This document shows positions 8,995 through 16,370 of a DNA stretch of 64,000 nt, one piece after another. This stretch comes from Colwellia sp. GTDB taxonomy: Bacteria > Pseudomonadota > Gammaproteobacteria > Enterobacterales > Alteromonadaceae. Every line of letters starts with the position of its first letter. Positions within the stretch are counted from its first letter, which is position 1. Made by a program: the position numbers and the translations under genes. The stretch is taken from contig JABSOX010000003.1 in the NCBI GenBank assembly GCA_013215655.1, positions 1 to 64,000 of the forward strand, written 5' to 3'. The notes below the pieces were generated by a model. That model saw nothing but the letters and a program-made list of their open reading frames with translations, was not told the origin of the DNA and did no database searches.

Positions 8995-9777
8995 TCAAAG
9001 CTTCCTTTTTGGGCAAAGTGGGAACTGGTTTGGTGCTAATTCTGATAACTGTTTTTGTGCTCTCACTTCACTCAAAGCCGCGTTAAATTCGTTCATAAAA
9101 ACTTGAGCATTATTATTTTTTTTAGAAACTAGTAGTCTAAGAGCAATTCTACGCTTTCGAAATGGGATGGGATGTACTTTAATATTTTTTGCTTCAGGCT
9201 CTTTAATTTGATTAATGATTGATAACCCAACTCGTTTGTCGACCAAGAATAAGTCAATTTCTCGATTTAATAATAAGTTTATGTTGTGACGATCAGTTCC
9301 TGATACCTCAACGTTAGGTCTATCCATATCCAGTAAGCGTTTTAAATCACTTCCATAAGCGTAACGTGCGGTAATGCCTATTGTAAATTCACGGTCTAAG
9401 TCTTCAATGTTTGACCAATTGAATTTGAGATCTTTATGGTAAAATATGGCTGTTTCTTCATAACCTATAGGGTCACTAAAGATAAAGTCATTCACTCTTG
9501 ATTGGTTACATTCCCAACCAGCAGCCACATCTAATAAATTAGCTTTGACTTTAACCAAGGCGCCAACTCCCGTACGATACCAAACCACTTCAACTTGTTG
9601 ATTTAGTTTCTCAAAAACGCTGATTATTAAAGCTAGTTGTTGTCCGCCATTAGCTGCATTCTTTGAATAATAAGGAGGCCAGTCAGTCACGGCAATTTTA
9701 ACTGTACCTTGCGCAGATGACATGGCCATTAGAGATGCAAAGACAATTAATAATAAGTATCGGAAGGAAGCATACAT
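8995..9777 (-). CDS. Periplasmic amino-acid-type substrate-binding protein (solitary)
   Basis: Family 3 extracellular solute-binding protein, 260 residues, with a cleavable signal peptide ending near MSSAQG. Recognisable parts are VKIAVTDWPPYY at the mature start, LDVAAGWECNQSRVNDFIFSDPIGYEE (typical of the ligand-binding cleft), FTIGITARYAYG and the hinge region INLLLNREIDLFLVD. No permease or ATPase gene is nearby, so it is unlikely to serve a transporter encoded here. It is the first gene of the unit and is followed after 80 bases by the c-haem protein. A role as ligand-binding partner of the chemoreceptor is an inference. The ligand is unknown. Confidence 0.8.
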   Translation of the reverse strand: MYASFRYLLLIVFASLMAMSSAQGTVKIAVTDWPPYYSKNAANGGQQLALIISVFEKLNQQVEVVWYRTGVGALVKVKANLLDVAAGWECNQSRVNDFIFSDPIGYEETAIFYHKDLKFNWSNIEDLDREFTIGITARYAYGSDLKRLLDMDRPNVEVSGTDRHNINLLLNREIDLFLVDKRVGLSIINQIKEPEAKNIKVHPIPFRKRRIALRLLVSKKNNNAQVFMNEFNAALSEVRAQKQLSELAPNQFPLCPKRKL

Positions 9778-9892
9778 ATAAACCTCTAGATGGGCATAGT
9801 GTTCATTGAGTATAGCGTCAAAATGTTGTTCTTCCAGATATGAGATTTAAACTTAAAAGTAAATTGAGAGGAAGTGAAAAAAAGGCTGTTCG

Positions 9893-9927
9893 CATTATTT
9901 ACACATTTGCCAAATGTGTAAATAATG
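9893..9927. promoter_or_regulatory. 35-base perfect palindrome (possible operator or hairpin)
   Basis: Arms of 17 bases (9893-9909 and 9911-9927) are exact reverse complements around a single central C. The core reads ACACATTT...AAATGTGT. It lies 116 bases upstream of the binding-protein start codon. There is no T tract directly after it on the minus strand, so an operator or structured RNA fits better than a simple terminator. A shorter palindrome with the same core lies at 51102-51124. Confidence 0.55.
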
Positions 9928-10102
9928 TTAGTTTGATCTTCTCAAAAAAAGGTGAGTCTTGATGAAAGAAGTTTATTAAAAGCCAGTCAAAACAATGATG
10001 GTTTAATAGGCCTGTAAAACAATAAATAGGACCGATTGAACTTTCGTATTTTTCTCTGGAATTATTGAGGTTATTTACACTATCAAGGGCGTCGTCAAGC
10101 AT
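9899..10102 (-). CDS. Doubtful small open frame (67 codons)
   Basis: An ATG-initiated frame of 67 codons with no ribosome-binding site and no similarity I recognise. Its stop lies inside the 35-base palindrome. It could be a decayed fragment or chance. It is listed only because the region has no better candidate. Confidence 0.15.
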   Translation of the reverse strand: MLDDALDSVNNLNNSREKYESSIGPIYCFTGLLNHHCFDWLLINFFHQDSPFFEKIKLTLFTHLANV

Positions 10103-10214
10103 TTATATAAAATGACTTCACAAACGCCTGAAATTATTTAATGGTTCAAACACCTAAATAAAAAGAAGACGAATAAAATCAACAGCCTGATACTTTATGG
10201 AGCTTGCGCTCTAT

Positions 10215-11084
10215 TCAGCTGATTTTAAATCGAGAAATTAAACTCGATGTATCCCAACGATTACCGCCACTTTCTTGAATTTCTTGGTAATAACCGTCAA
10301 GTTGTTTAGTAATAGTAAGATCTGCACCTATTTTCTCAGCCTCCGCAAAAGCCATACCTAAATCTTTTCGAAGCCAATCAACAGCAAAGCCAAAGTCAAA
10401 TTCTCGGTCACACATGGTTTTACCACGATTTTCCATTTGCCAAGAACCAGCAGCTCCTTTAGAAATAGTTTCAAGTAGTTTATCTGTATCTAATCCTGCT
10501 TTTTGCGCAAAACTTAAACCCTCGGCGAGACCTTGTACCGTATTAACAAAGCATATTTGGTTAACCATTTTTGCTAACTGGCCACTACCACATTTCCCCA
10601 TTAACTGGCTAAAACGTGCATAGACATCCATTATAGGTGCAACTCTATCAAAGGTAGTTTGTTCTCCACCACACATAATCGTTAATTCACCCTTTTCAGC
10701 TCCCGCTTGACCGCCAGATACTGGCGCATCCAAAAAGAACTTTCCTTGAGTCGTTGCTACATCATTAAGTTCTCGCGCCAATTCAGCCGAGGCGGTGGTA
10801 TGGTCTACTAAAGTAGCCCCTTCCTTTAACCCTGTTAAAACTCCATTTTCACCTAAAGTAACTGACCGTACGTCCTCATCATTACCCACACAACAAAATA
10901 CTACTGCACAATTTTCCGCTGCAAGTGCTGGTGTATTGGCAACTTTACCGCCAAACTCTTGCTGCCATTTTAGTGCTTTTTCATGGCTACGATTATAAAC
11001 ACAAACTTCATAACCTGCTTTTTGTAAATGCCCCGCCATAGGATATCCCATAACACCTAAGCCAATAAATGCGACTTTCTTCAT
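10215..11084 (-). CDS. NAD(P)-dependent beta-hydroxyacid dehydrogenase (3-hydroxyisobutyrate dehydrogenase-like)
   Basis: Cytoplasmic oxidoreductase of 289 residues in the 3-hydroxyisobutyrate dehydrogenase / tartronate semialdehyde reductase family. The Rossmann motif GLGVMG is at residues 8-13, the substrate motif DAPVSGGQAGAEKGELTIMCGG at about 119-140, and the catalytic-Lys region GQLAKMVNQ at about 168-176. The start is supported by AAAGGAG just upstream on the minus strand. It stands alone with no valine-degradation genes next to it, so the substrate (3-hydroxyisobutyrate, tartronate semialdehyde, succinic semialdehyde or another) cannot be decided. Confidence 0.85.
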   Translation of the reverse strand: MKKVAFIGLGVMGYPMAGHLQKAGYEVCVYNRSHEKALKWQQEFGGKVANTPALAAENCAVVFCCVGNDEDVRSVTLGENGVLTGLKEGATLVDHTTASAELARELNDVATTQGKFFLDAPVSGGQAGAEKGELTIMCGGEQTTFDRVAPIMDVYARFSQLMGKCGSGQLAKMVNQICFVNTVQGLAEGLSFAQKAGLDTDKLLETISKGAAGSWQMENRGKTMCDREFDFGFAVDWLRKDLGMAFAEAEKIGADLTITKQLDGYYQEIQESGGNRWDTSSLISRFKIS

Positions 11085-11174
11085 GATTAAAACTCCTTTA
11101 ACAACACGCTAATAACTACTCTCTACATTTTACGAAATGTAAAAACAGCAAACAATAGCTAAAGACCTGAATAC

Positions 11175-11203
11175 TTGATTAAATACTACAAACACACTAT
11201 ATT
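11175..11203 (+). promoter_or_regulatory. Predicted sigma-70 promoter of the gpx-ohrR unit
   Basis: TTGATT at 11175-11180, a 17-base spacer, and TATATT at 11198-11203. The predicted start site falls about 25 bases before the gpx ATG, within or just after the palindrome at 11200-11213. Confidence 0.65.
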
Positions 11204-11213
11204 GTGCACAATA
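11200..11213. promoter_or_regulatory. Palindromic operator overlapping the gpx promoter
   Basis: TATTGTGCACAATA is a perfect 14-base palindrome covering the end of the predicted -10 element and the start-site region. MarR/OhrR proteins bind AT-rich palindromes of this size at such positions. The next gene pair includes an OhrR-like protein, so autoregulation is a reasonable inference. Confidence 0.55.
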
Positions 11214-11235
11214 CAATTGCGAACTACTTAAACTA

Positions 11236-11718
11236 ATGACTAAATCTATCTACCAATATGAAGCAAATGATTACCGTGGCGAAACTATCAATTTATCAAA
11301 ATACACAGATAAAGTTGTTTTGATTGTAAATACCGCTAGTAACTGTGGATTTACACCACAATACAAAGGGTTACAACAGTTACATGAAAACTATCACCAA
11401 CAAGGTTTAGAGATACTTGCCTTTCCCTGTAATCAATTTAAACAGCAAGAACAAGCAAGTAATGAAGAAATAAAATCTTTTTGTGATTTACAGTTTAATA
11501 TTAAATTTGAGCTCTTTAGCAAAATTGATGTTAATGGTGAAAACGCTCTGCCGCTTTTTAATTTTCTAAAAGAGCAAGCTCCCGGGATCTTAGGCTCTCA
11601 AAGTATAAAGTGGAATTTCACTAAGTTTTTAATTAATAAAAACGGACAAGTAGTCAAACGTTTTTCACCGCTCACTAAGCCATATGCCATTGAAGAGTAT
11701 ATTGAAGAGTTGTTATGA
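11236..11718 (+). CDS. Glutathione peroxidase family protein (Cys type)
   Basis: Peroxidase of 160 residues that reduces hydrogen peroxide and organic hydroperoxides with thiols. The peroxidatic cysteine is Cys37 in NTASNCGFTPQY. A second Cys in FPCNQF (family motif) and the WNFTKFLI motif (about 137-144, Trp and Asn of the catalytic tetrad) are present. It lacks a signal peptide, so it is cytosolic. In many bacterial members the real donor is thioredoxin. It overlaps the OhrR-like regulator by four bases (ATGA), which means co-transcription and coupled translation. Ohr is the usual partner of OhrR, so pairing with a GPx is less common. Confidence 0.93.
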   Translation: MTKSIYQYEANDYRGETINLSKYTDKVVLIVNTASNCGFTPQYKGLQQLHENYHQQGLEILAFPCNQFKQQEQASNEEIKSFCDLQFNIKFELFSKIDVNGENALPLFNFLKEQAPGILGSQSIKWNFTKFLINKNGQVVKRFSPLTKPYAIEEYIEELL

Positions 11719-12155
11719 GCGAACAGCTAAATTTAGAAAATCAGTTATGTTTTCGATTATATAAACTCAATAAAAGTTTAACTAAACTTTATGCACCATT
11801 ACTTAAGGAATTAGGGTTAACCTATCCTCAATATTTAGTGATGCTGGTCATGTGGCAAAACAATAAAGCTAGTTCAATTAAAGAAATTGGTGATCTATTA
11901 GAATTAGATACGGGTACTTTATCGCCACTTTTAAAACGTATGGAAAAACTTGATTTAGTTAAACGAACTCGCTCTGCTCACGATGAACGATTGGTATTTA
12001 TAGAATTAACATCACATGGTAAACATATAAAAGTAAAAGCCAAACTTATCCCTGCTAAACTTTTTATTTTAACAGGGCTTTCTAAAAACGAACTTATTCA
12101 ACTTCAACAATCTTTAGATGAATTACTTAACAATACTAATAAACATCTACCTTAG
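11715..12155 (+). CDS. ohrR: MarR-family organic-peroxide sensor (OhrR-like)
   Basis: Winged-helix repressor of 146 residues. The N-terminus ENQLCFRLYKLNKSLTKLYAPLLKELGLTYPQYLVM follows the OhrR pattern closely, and its single early cysteine (Cys12) corresponds to the peroxide-reactive residue of OhrR. The helix-turn-helix (KEIGDLLELDTGTLSPLLKRME) and wing (RTRSAHDERLVFIELT) follow. It begins inside the stop codon of the peroxidase gene. Oxidation of Cys12 would be expected to release the repressor from the palindrome in front of the peroxidase gene. This mechanism is inferred from the family. Confidence 0.88.
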   Translation: MSEQLNLENQLCFRLYKLNKSLTKLYAPLLKELGLTYPQYLVMLVMWQNNKASSIKEIGDLLELDTGTLSPLLKRMEKLDLVKRTRSAHDERLVFIELTSHGKHIKVKAKLIPAKLFILTGLSKNELIQLQQSLDELLNNTNKHLP

Positions 12156-12167
12156 TGTTGAGAACAA

Positions 12168-12776
12168 TTAACGTTTTTCATCAATAGCTTGTTGTATTTT
12201 GTCTAATTCATCTGCGCTGTATTCACCATGTGACAATAACCGAACAATGCTATCGGCCGCTACTTTTCCATCGGTAACAAATTCAAATGAATGACTTTTT
12301 GATGTATCAATATGGAGCTTAGACATATCTTTGACAACCTTCATCATCGTACTCTTATCGTAACGTGAGTCGTAACGTGAGTCATCATGGTGTAAATCGT
12401 CATCCATGGTCATAATAACAACACGCTGCTCATCAATATTATCCGCTACTTGATGATGTTTAACATGAATCTGTTCACTGTTAATATGCAAACCACTTAG
12501 TGCCGATAATAATTTTTCACGAATATCGCCTGGTTCATTGGCAAGCTCCTCAGCTAATAATTCTTTATTGTGCAAAGCTTCTCTTGATACCGTTAAATTT
12601 GTTACTTCGCCGTCAATACTGATCATTATATTGGCATTAGGATTATCATCCGCTTCTATGGTGATTTCATGTATTTGTTTACTTGGCTCCGTTGTCATCG
12701 CCAAAGCTGACATAGTACTCGCTGCGCCCAAAAAAGATAACGCTAGTGCTAGAGATGTTTTATTAAAAAATTTCAT
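12168..12776 (-). CDS. Exported protein of unknown function
   Basis: 202 residues with a clear signal peptide (MKFFNKTSLALALSFLGAASTMSALA). I do not recognise the family. The mature protein is acidic and His/Asp-rich in the middle (MDDDLHHDDSRYDSRYDKS). The DSRY unit is duplicated there by an exact 12-base tandem repeat (12359-12382). The C-terminal part (SADELDKIQQAIDEKR) looks helical. It is divergent from a histidine-kinase/response-regulator pair and could be the target or sensor partner of that pair, which is an inference from position only. Confidence 0.75.
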   Translation of the reverse strand: MKFFNKTSLALALSFLGAASTMSALAMTTEPSKQIHEITIEADDNPNANIMISIDGEVTNLTVSREALHNKELLAEELANEPGDIREKLLSALSGLHINSEQIHVKHHQVADNIDEQRVVIMTMDDDLHHDDSRYDSRYDKSTMMKVVKDMSKLHIDTSKSHSFEFVTDGKVAADSIVRLLSHGEYSADELDKIQQAIDEKR

Positions 12777-13099
12777 TGTTTTTCCTCAAGATAGTTTTCA
12801 TTTAATTCAAATTGTATTTCAATACTATTTGTCTCTATGGTTACTATTGCTAAATTTATACCAATTCAATTTTTCTTATTAAATACAACAAAATACAATG
12901 AAATAGTTTAATTACTACCACCCCAAAACGATCATAATGACTGATATCAGGAAGTAAAACTCCTCATATCAGGATTATCACTTTTAACGTCAAACTGCGT
13001 TCTAATATGTTTATGTTTTTAAAGGTATTTTAAAACAGTCCTCGTTGGCATTATACTTGATACACTCATCTTGATTTATCTCATATCAAATGGAGCATC
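12777..13099. promoter_or_regulatory. Divergent regulatory region before the two-component genes
   Basis: 323 bases between divergent genes. It has a direct repeat of ATATCAGGA at 12944-12952 and 12966-12974, 22 bases apart (two helical turns), which could be regulator sites. At 13046-13060 the sequence TGGCATTATACTTGA has the -24 GG element of a sigma-54 promoter, but its -12 position is GA instead of GC. TATACT at 13053-13058 could instead serve as a sigma-70 -10. Both readings are tentative. Confidence 0.35.
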
Positions 13100-14617
13100 A
13101 TGTCGTTACGTAGTTATTTATTTGCCTTGGTTGGCAGTTTAATTGTTTTACTAACCGTTACTCAGCTATTTCTTGTTTATTGGATCGAAAGCAATTTAGC
13201 AGAAGAAGTAGAACTAAAAGCGCGTCACTTAAGTGAACAAGTCCTAGAATTAGCTTTTGAGAAGATTGATACGCCTGAATTACATGAAAAAGTCGTCAAT
13301 CATCGCGTAATTCATAAACAATCAGTATCGAATGATAAAATAATTGAAAAATATATTGAGGTAATTTCTCTACCTACAAAAAAGGTAAAGGACAATCAGG
13401 TATTCACTAAAGTACTTATTCAAAATGAATTAAATGAAAGTAATACGGCAGGTATTCAAATTCATTTTGAAAATAAGAGTGAGCTAGTAAATAATCAAGA
13501 AGAAGCCAGTAAAAACAATGTTATTCCTCATATCAATAAGGTCATTTTAAAAAAAGAACTCAAAACACTTATCAACACCATCCACGATCAACAAGTGCAA
13601 ATATTTACTAGTGATGACAGCCAAGCTTTCGTTTTTCAGAGCCCAAACATGATCAGCCATCAATGGGCTGTGCAACATCGAGAAAAAAGTAAAACACAAA
13701 GTTTAATTGACTACATAAAAGCTATTTTGGTCATTTGTTGTATTGTTGCGTTGATCTTTGCGTACTGGTTAAGCATTCAATTTAATAAACCACTTAAGCA
13801 ACTCACTGATGGTTTTAAAAAACTTGCTCATGGTAATTATCATCACCAAGTACCCGAGCAAGGTGTAAAAGAAATGAGAACGACTATTTCACATTTTAAT
13901 CAGATGGTTACTCGCTTAGATAAGTTAACCCAAGCTGAGCAACAACATAAAGAAATAGCACATTTAGCTGAACTCGGTGAAGTCAGTCGCGGGCTTGCCC
14001 ACTCATTAAGAAACCCCATTCATACCATTGGTTTATCAATTGAGCAATTAACTGAAAATAACCTGAGTACAGATAAACGCTCTGCCTTGTTAAAAACAGT
14101 ACAAAACAAAATCAGTCACATCGATAAAAACATAAAGGCATTATTAACGTTAACAACCTCGGGAATTAGCCGTGATGACAAGATACCTATACTTGCTGTT
14201 GTTCAAGACATCATACTTGAATATAAATTATGCCAAGAAAAGCCAGTAACTTTTAATCTTAAAATTGAAGCTACGTTGCATATTGATGGTGCTGAGTCTG
14301 AAATTCGTAGCATTTTACATACCCTAATAATTAACGCTGCTGAGGCTTGTATTAGCAGCGGCATAGTGAATATAAGCGCTCAAATAAGTGATGGGAAATT
14401 ACTTCATATAAGTATTGTTGATAATGGTACTGGCATGGATAAAAGTATTAACGAGTCTTTATTTCAACCTCATGTTTCCACAAAACCAGAAGGTGCAGGA
14501 ATGGGTTTGTATATTGCCAAACGCATAATTTCTCTGCATTATCAGGGAGATATAATTTTAACAAATAATACTCCCCAAATTGGCTGCACAGCCATTGCAA
14601 TATTTTCTATTAATTAG
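13100..14617 (+). CDS. Sensor histidine kinase
   Basis: Membrane-bound kinase of 505 residues. The first membrane helix is at about 7-28, a periplasmic sensor region at 29-204 (no family I recognise), and the second helix at 205-227. A HAMP segment follows, then a dimerisation domain with the phospho-accepting His301 in RGLAHSLRNPIHT. The ATPase domain has the N box (INAAEAC), the G1 box (DNGTGMD) and the G2 box (GAGMGLYIAKRI). The H-box context (GLAHSLRNP) resembles NtrB/AtoS-like kinases that pair with sigma-54 activators, as seen here. It is followed after eight bases by its response regulator. The signal is unknown. Confidence 0.92.
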   Translation: MSLRSYLFALVGSLIVLLTVTQLFLVYWIESNLAEEVELKARHLSEQVLELAFEKIDTPELHEKVVNHRVIHKQSVSNDKIIEKYIEVISLPTKKVKDNQVFTKVLIQNELNESNTAGIQIHFENKSELVNNQEEASKNNVIPHINKVILKKELKTLINTIHDQQVQIFTSDDSQAFVFQSPNMISHQWAVQHREKSKTQSLIDYIKAILVICCIVALIFAYWLSIQFNKPLKQLTDGFKKLAHGNYHHQVPEQGVKEMRTTISHFNQMVTRLDKLTQAEQQHKEIAHLAELGEVSRGLAHSLRNPIHTIGLSIEQLTENNLSTDKRSALLKTVQNKISHIDKNIKALLTLTTSGISRDDKIPILAVVQDIILEYKLCQEKPVTFNLKIEATLHIDGAESEIRSILHTLIINAAEACISSGIVNISAQISDGKLLHISIVDNGTGMDKSINESLFQPHVSTKPEGAGMGLYIAKRIISLHYQGDIILTNNTPQIGCTAIAIFSIN

Positions 14618-14625
14618 GAAAAAAC

Positions 14626-15987
14626 ATGAATAAGAACATTAACATTTTGGTGGTTGAAGATGAGCCAGAACAACGTGCTTTAATATGCGATATATTATCT
14701 GCTAGTGATTTTAATATCAGTAGCGCAGACAGTGTAGAGCAGGCCATTTTACTGATAAAAAAACAGTCTTTCGATGTTATTTTTTCCGATTGGAAATTAG
14801 GTGAATTATCAGGAATAGATTTACTTAATTATGTACGTAGAAATGTACCGGAGTTAGGATTTATTATTGCCACAGCCTATGGCACCATTAATCACGCCGT
14901 GACCGCAGTACAACAAGGCGCGGATGATTACTTACCAAAACCGTTTAAACGACAAGAACTATTACTAACCATAGATAAAGCACTAAAGGCTCAACAGTTA
15001 CGCCGAAAAAACAAGTCTCTAACTGCGCAGCTCAGCGAACAAAAACAACTTGTTGGTTTAGTGGGTAAGGCGCCTTGCATGCAAAAAGTTTATCAACGTA
15101 TTAATAAGCTTTCAGCCACTAACGCTACCGTACTTATTCTAGGTGAAAGCGGAACAGGCAAAGAACTTGCAGCTCGTGCATTACATGACAGTTCAACTCG
15201 TTGCCATGAAAAATTTATCGCCATCAACTGTGGTGCTATTGCTGAGTCAATTGCAGAAGCGGAGTTGTTTGGCGCGGAAAAAGGGGCTTATACTGGTGCA
15301 AACACCACTAAAATTGGTCGCTTTGAAGCTGCAAATCACGGTACTTTATTTCTTGATGAAATTGGCGAGTTATCTCCCTCTCTGCAAGCTCATTTATTAC
15401 GTTTTTTACAAGAAGGTAGCATTACTCGTTTAGGCAGTAATCAAGAGCTACAACTTGATGTGAGAGTGATTGCTGCGACGCACCGAGATTTAGAACATGA
15501 GATACAACAAGGAAATTTTCGTGAGGATTTATATTATCGACTTAATGTTGTGCCGATAAAAATGCCCGCACTAAGAGAACGCCAACAAGATATTGCGATA
15601 TTAACTGAACACTTTATTCAAGTTCATTCAAAACAACATAACTGCCAAGCGCCAATATTATCAAGTGATGCTTACCGGAAATTATTAGATTATCATTGGC
15701 CTGGCAATGTCCGTGAACTTTCCAATAAAATTGAGCGCTTTGTTTTGTTATCTGATGAAGAGGAGCTAAACCTTAATTACAGCAATAAAAGTAAGCATAA
15801 TAACAATAAAATTAGCTTTAAAATGCCCATAGAAGGCTTTAGTTGGGAGCAGTTTGAACGCGATTGTTTGGCTCAGTCTTTAAAAATACACCATGGAAAC
15901 CGTACCAAAGCAGCTAAATATCTACAAATGTCCTATAAAGCGTTTTTATATCGATTAGAAAAATTTCAAATAAATAACAATGACTAA
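14626..15987 (+). CDS. Sigma-54-dependent response regulator (NtrC/AtoC type)
   Basis: 453 residues. The receiver domain has acidic residues near 11-13, phospho-acceptor Asp55 (FSDWKLGE) and Lys105 (LPKPFK). The AAA+ domain has Walker A GESGTGKE, the sigma-54 contact loop written GAYTGA instead of the usual GAFTGA (a tolerated substitution), and the Walker B-like LFLDEIGEL. The C-terminus is a Fis-type helix-turn-helix (GNRTKAAKYLQMSYKAFLYRLEK). It activates sigma-54 promoters on phosphorylation by the preceding kinase. A start supported by AGGAAAA lies eight bases after the kinase stop. Confidence 0.95.
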   Translation: MNKNINILVVEDEPEQRALICDILSASDFNISSADSVEQAILLIKKQSFDVIFSDWKLGELSGIDLLNYVRRNVPELGFIIATAYGTINHAVTAVQQGADDYLPKPFKRQELLLTIDKALKAQQLRRKNKSLTAQLSEQKQLVGLVGKAPCMQKVYQRINKLSATNATVLILGESGTGKELAARALHDSSTRCHEKFIAINCGAIAESIAEAELFGAEKGAYTGANTTKIGRFEAANHGTLFLDEIGELSPSLQAHLLRFLQEGSITRLGSNQELQLDVRVIAATHRDLEHEIQQGNFREDLYYRLNVVPIKMPALRERQQDIAILTEHFIQVHSKQHNCQAPILSSDAYRKLLDYHWPGNVRELSNKIERFVLLSDEEELNLNYSNKSKHNNNKISFKMPIEGFSWEQFERDCLAQSLKIHHGNRTKAAKYLQMSYKAFLYRLEKFQINNND

Positions 15988-16124
15988 TATAACTAAAACT
16001 AAGGTTTAGCTACTTATTTATATTATTTTAAAGCATAAAACTTTTTTTGAGAATAATTCCATATAACCGAAGAGCCCGTATGTACTAGGCTTAAAAGGTA
16101 CTCAATTTCATGGTGAGGTTTATA

Positions 16125-16337
16125 ATGAGTAGTATATGGAGAAGTCACGGAAGTCGTTTAGCAGAATTTATAAATAATAATAATGAGACTCAAGCACATT
16201 TGTACCTTGAGCAACTAATGTTATTTCCTGTCGATATTCAAGACAGAATCATTGATGATATTAGTCATCTCTCACACTGCACAAGTGATGCTATTGCTGG
16301 CATCATCAACCGTTATACTATGTTTGAATTGAGGTGA
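16125..16337 (+). CDS. Small protein of unknown function
   Basis: 70 residues starting MSSIWRSHGSRLAEFINNNNE. The ATG at 16125 has GAGG six bases upstream, which makes it a better start than the in-frame ATG at 16110. It is soluble, helical and probably cytoplasmic (LYLEQLMLFPVDIQDRIIDDI), without cysteines apart from one in HLSHCTSD. It is not recognised. It lies downstream of the response regulator with its own ribosome-binding site and converges on uvrB. Confidence 0.65.
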   Translation: MSSIWRSHGSRLAEFINNNNETQAHLYLEQLMLFPVDIQDRIIDDISHLSHCTSDAIAGIINRYTMFELR

Positions 16338-16370
16338 TTGCACACCATGATTATTTAGATTGATAAATGT

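Larger units (their letters stand above)
9778..10214. other. Intergenic region upstream of the binding-protein/haem/chemoreceptor unit
   Basis: About 437 bases between two minus-strand genes. It contains a 35-base palindrome (9893-9927) and one doubtful open frame, both listed separately. The promoter of the three-gene unit should lie in 9778-9892, but I could not assign -35/-10 boxes with confidence. Confidence 0.4.
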
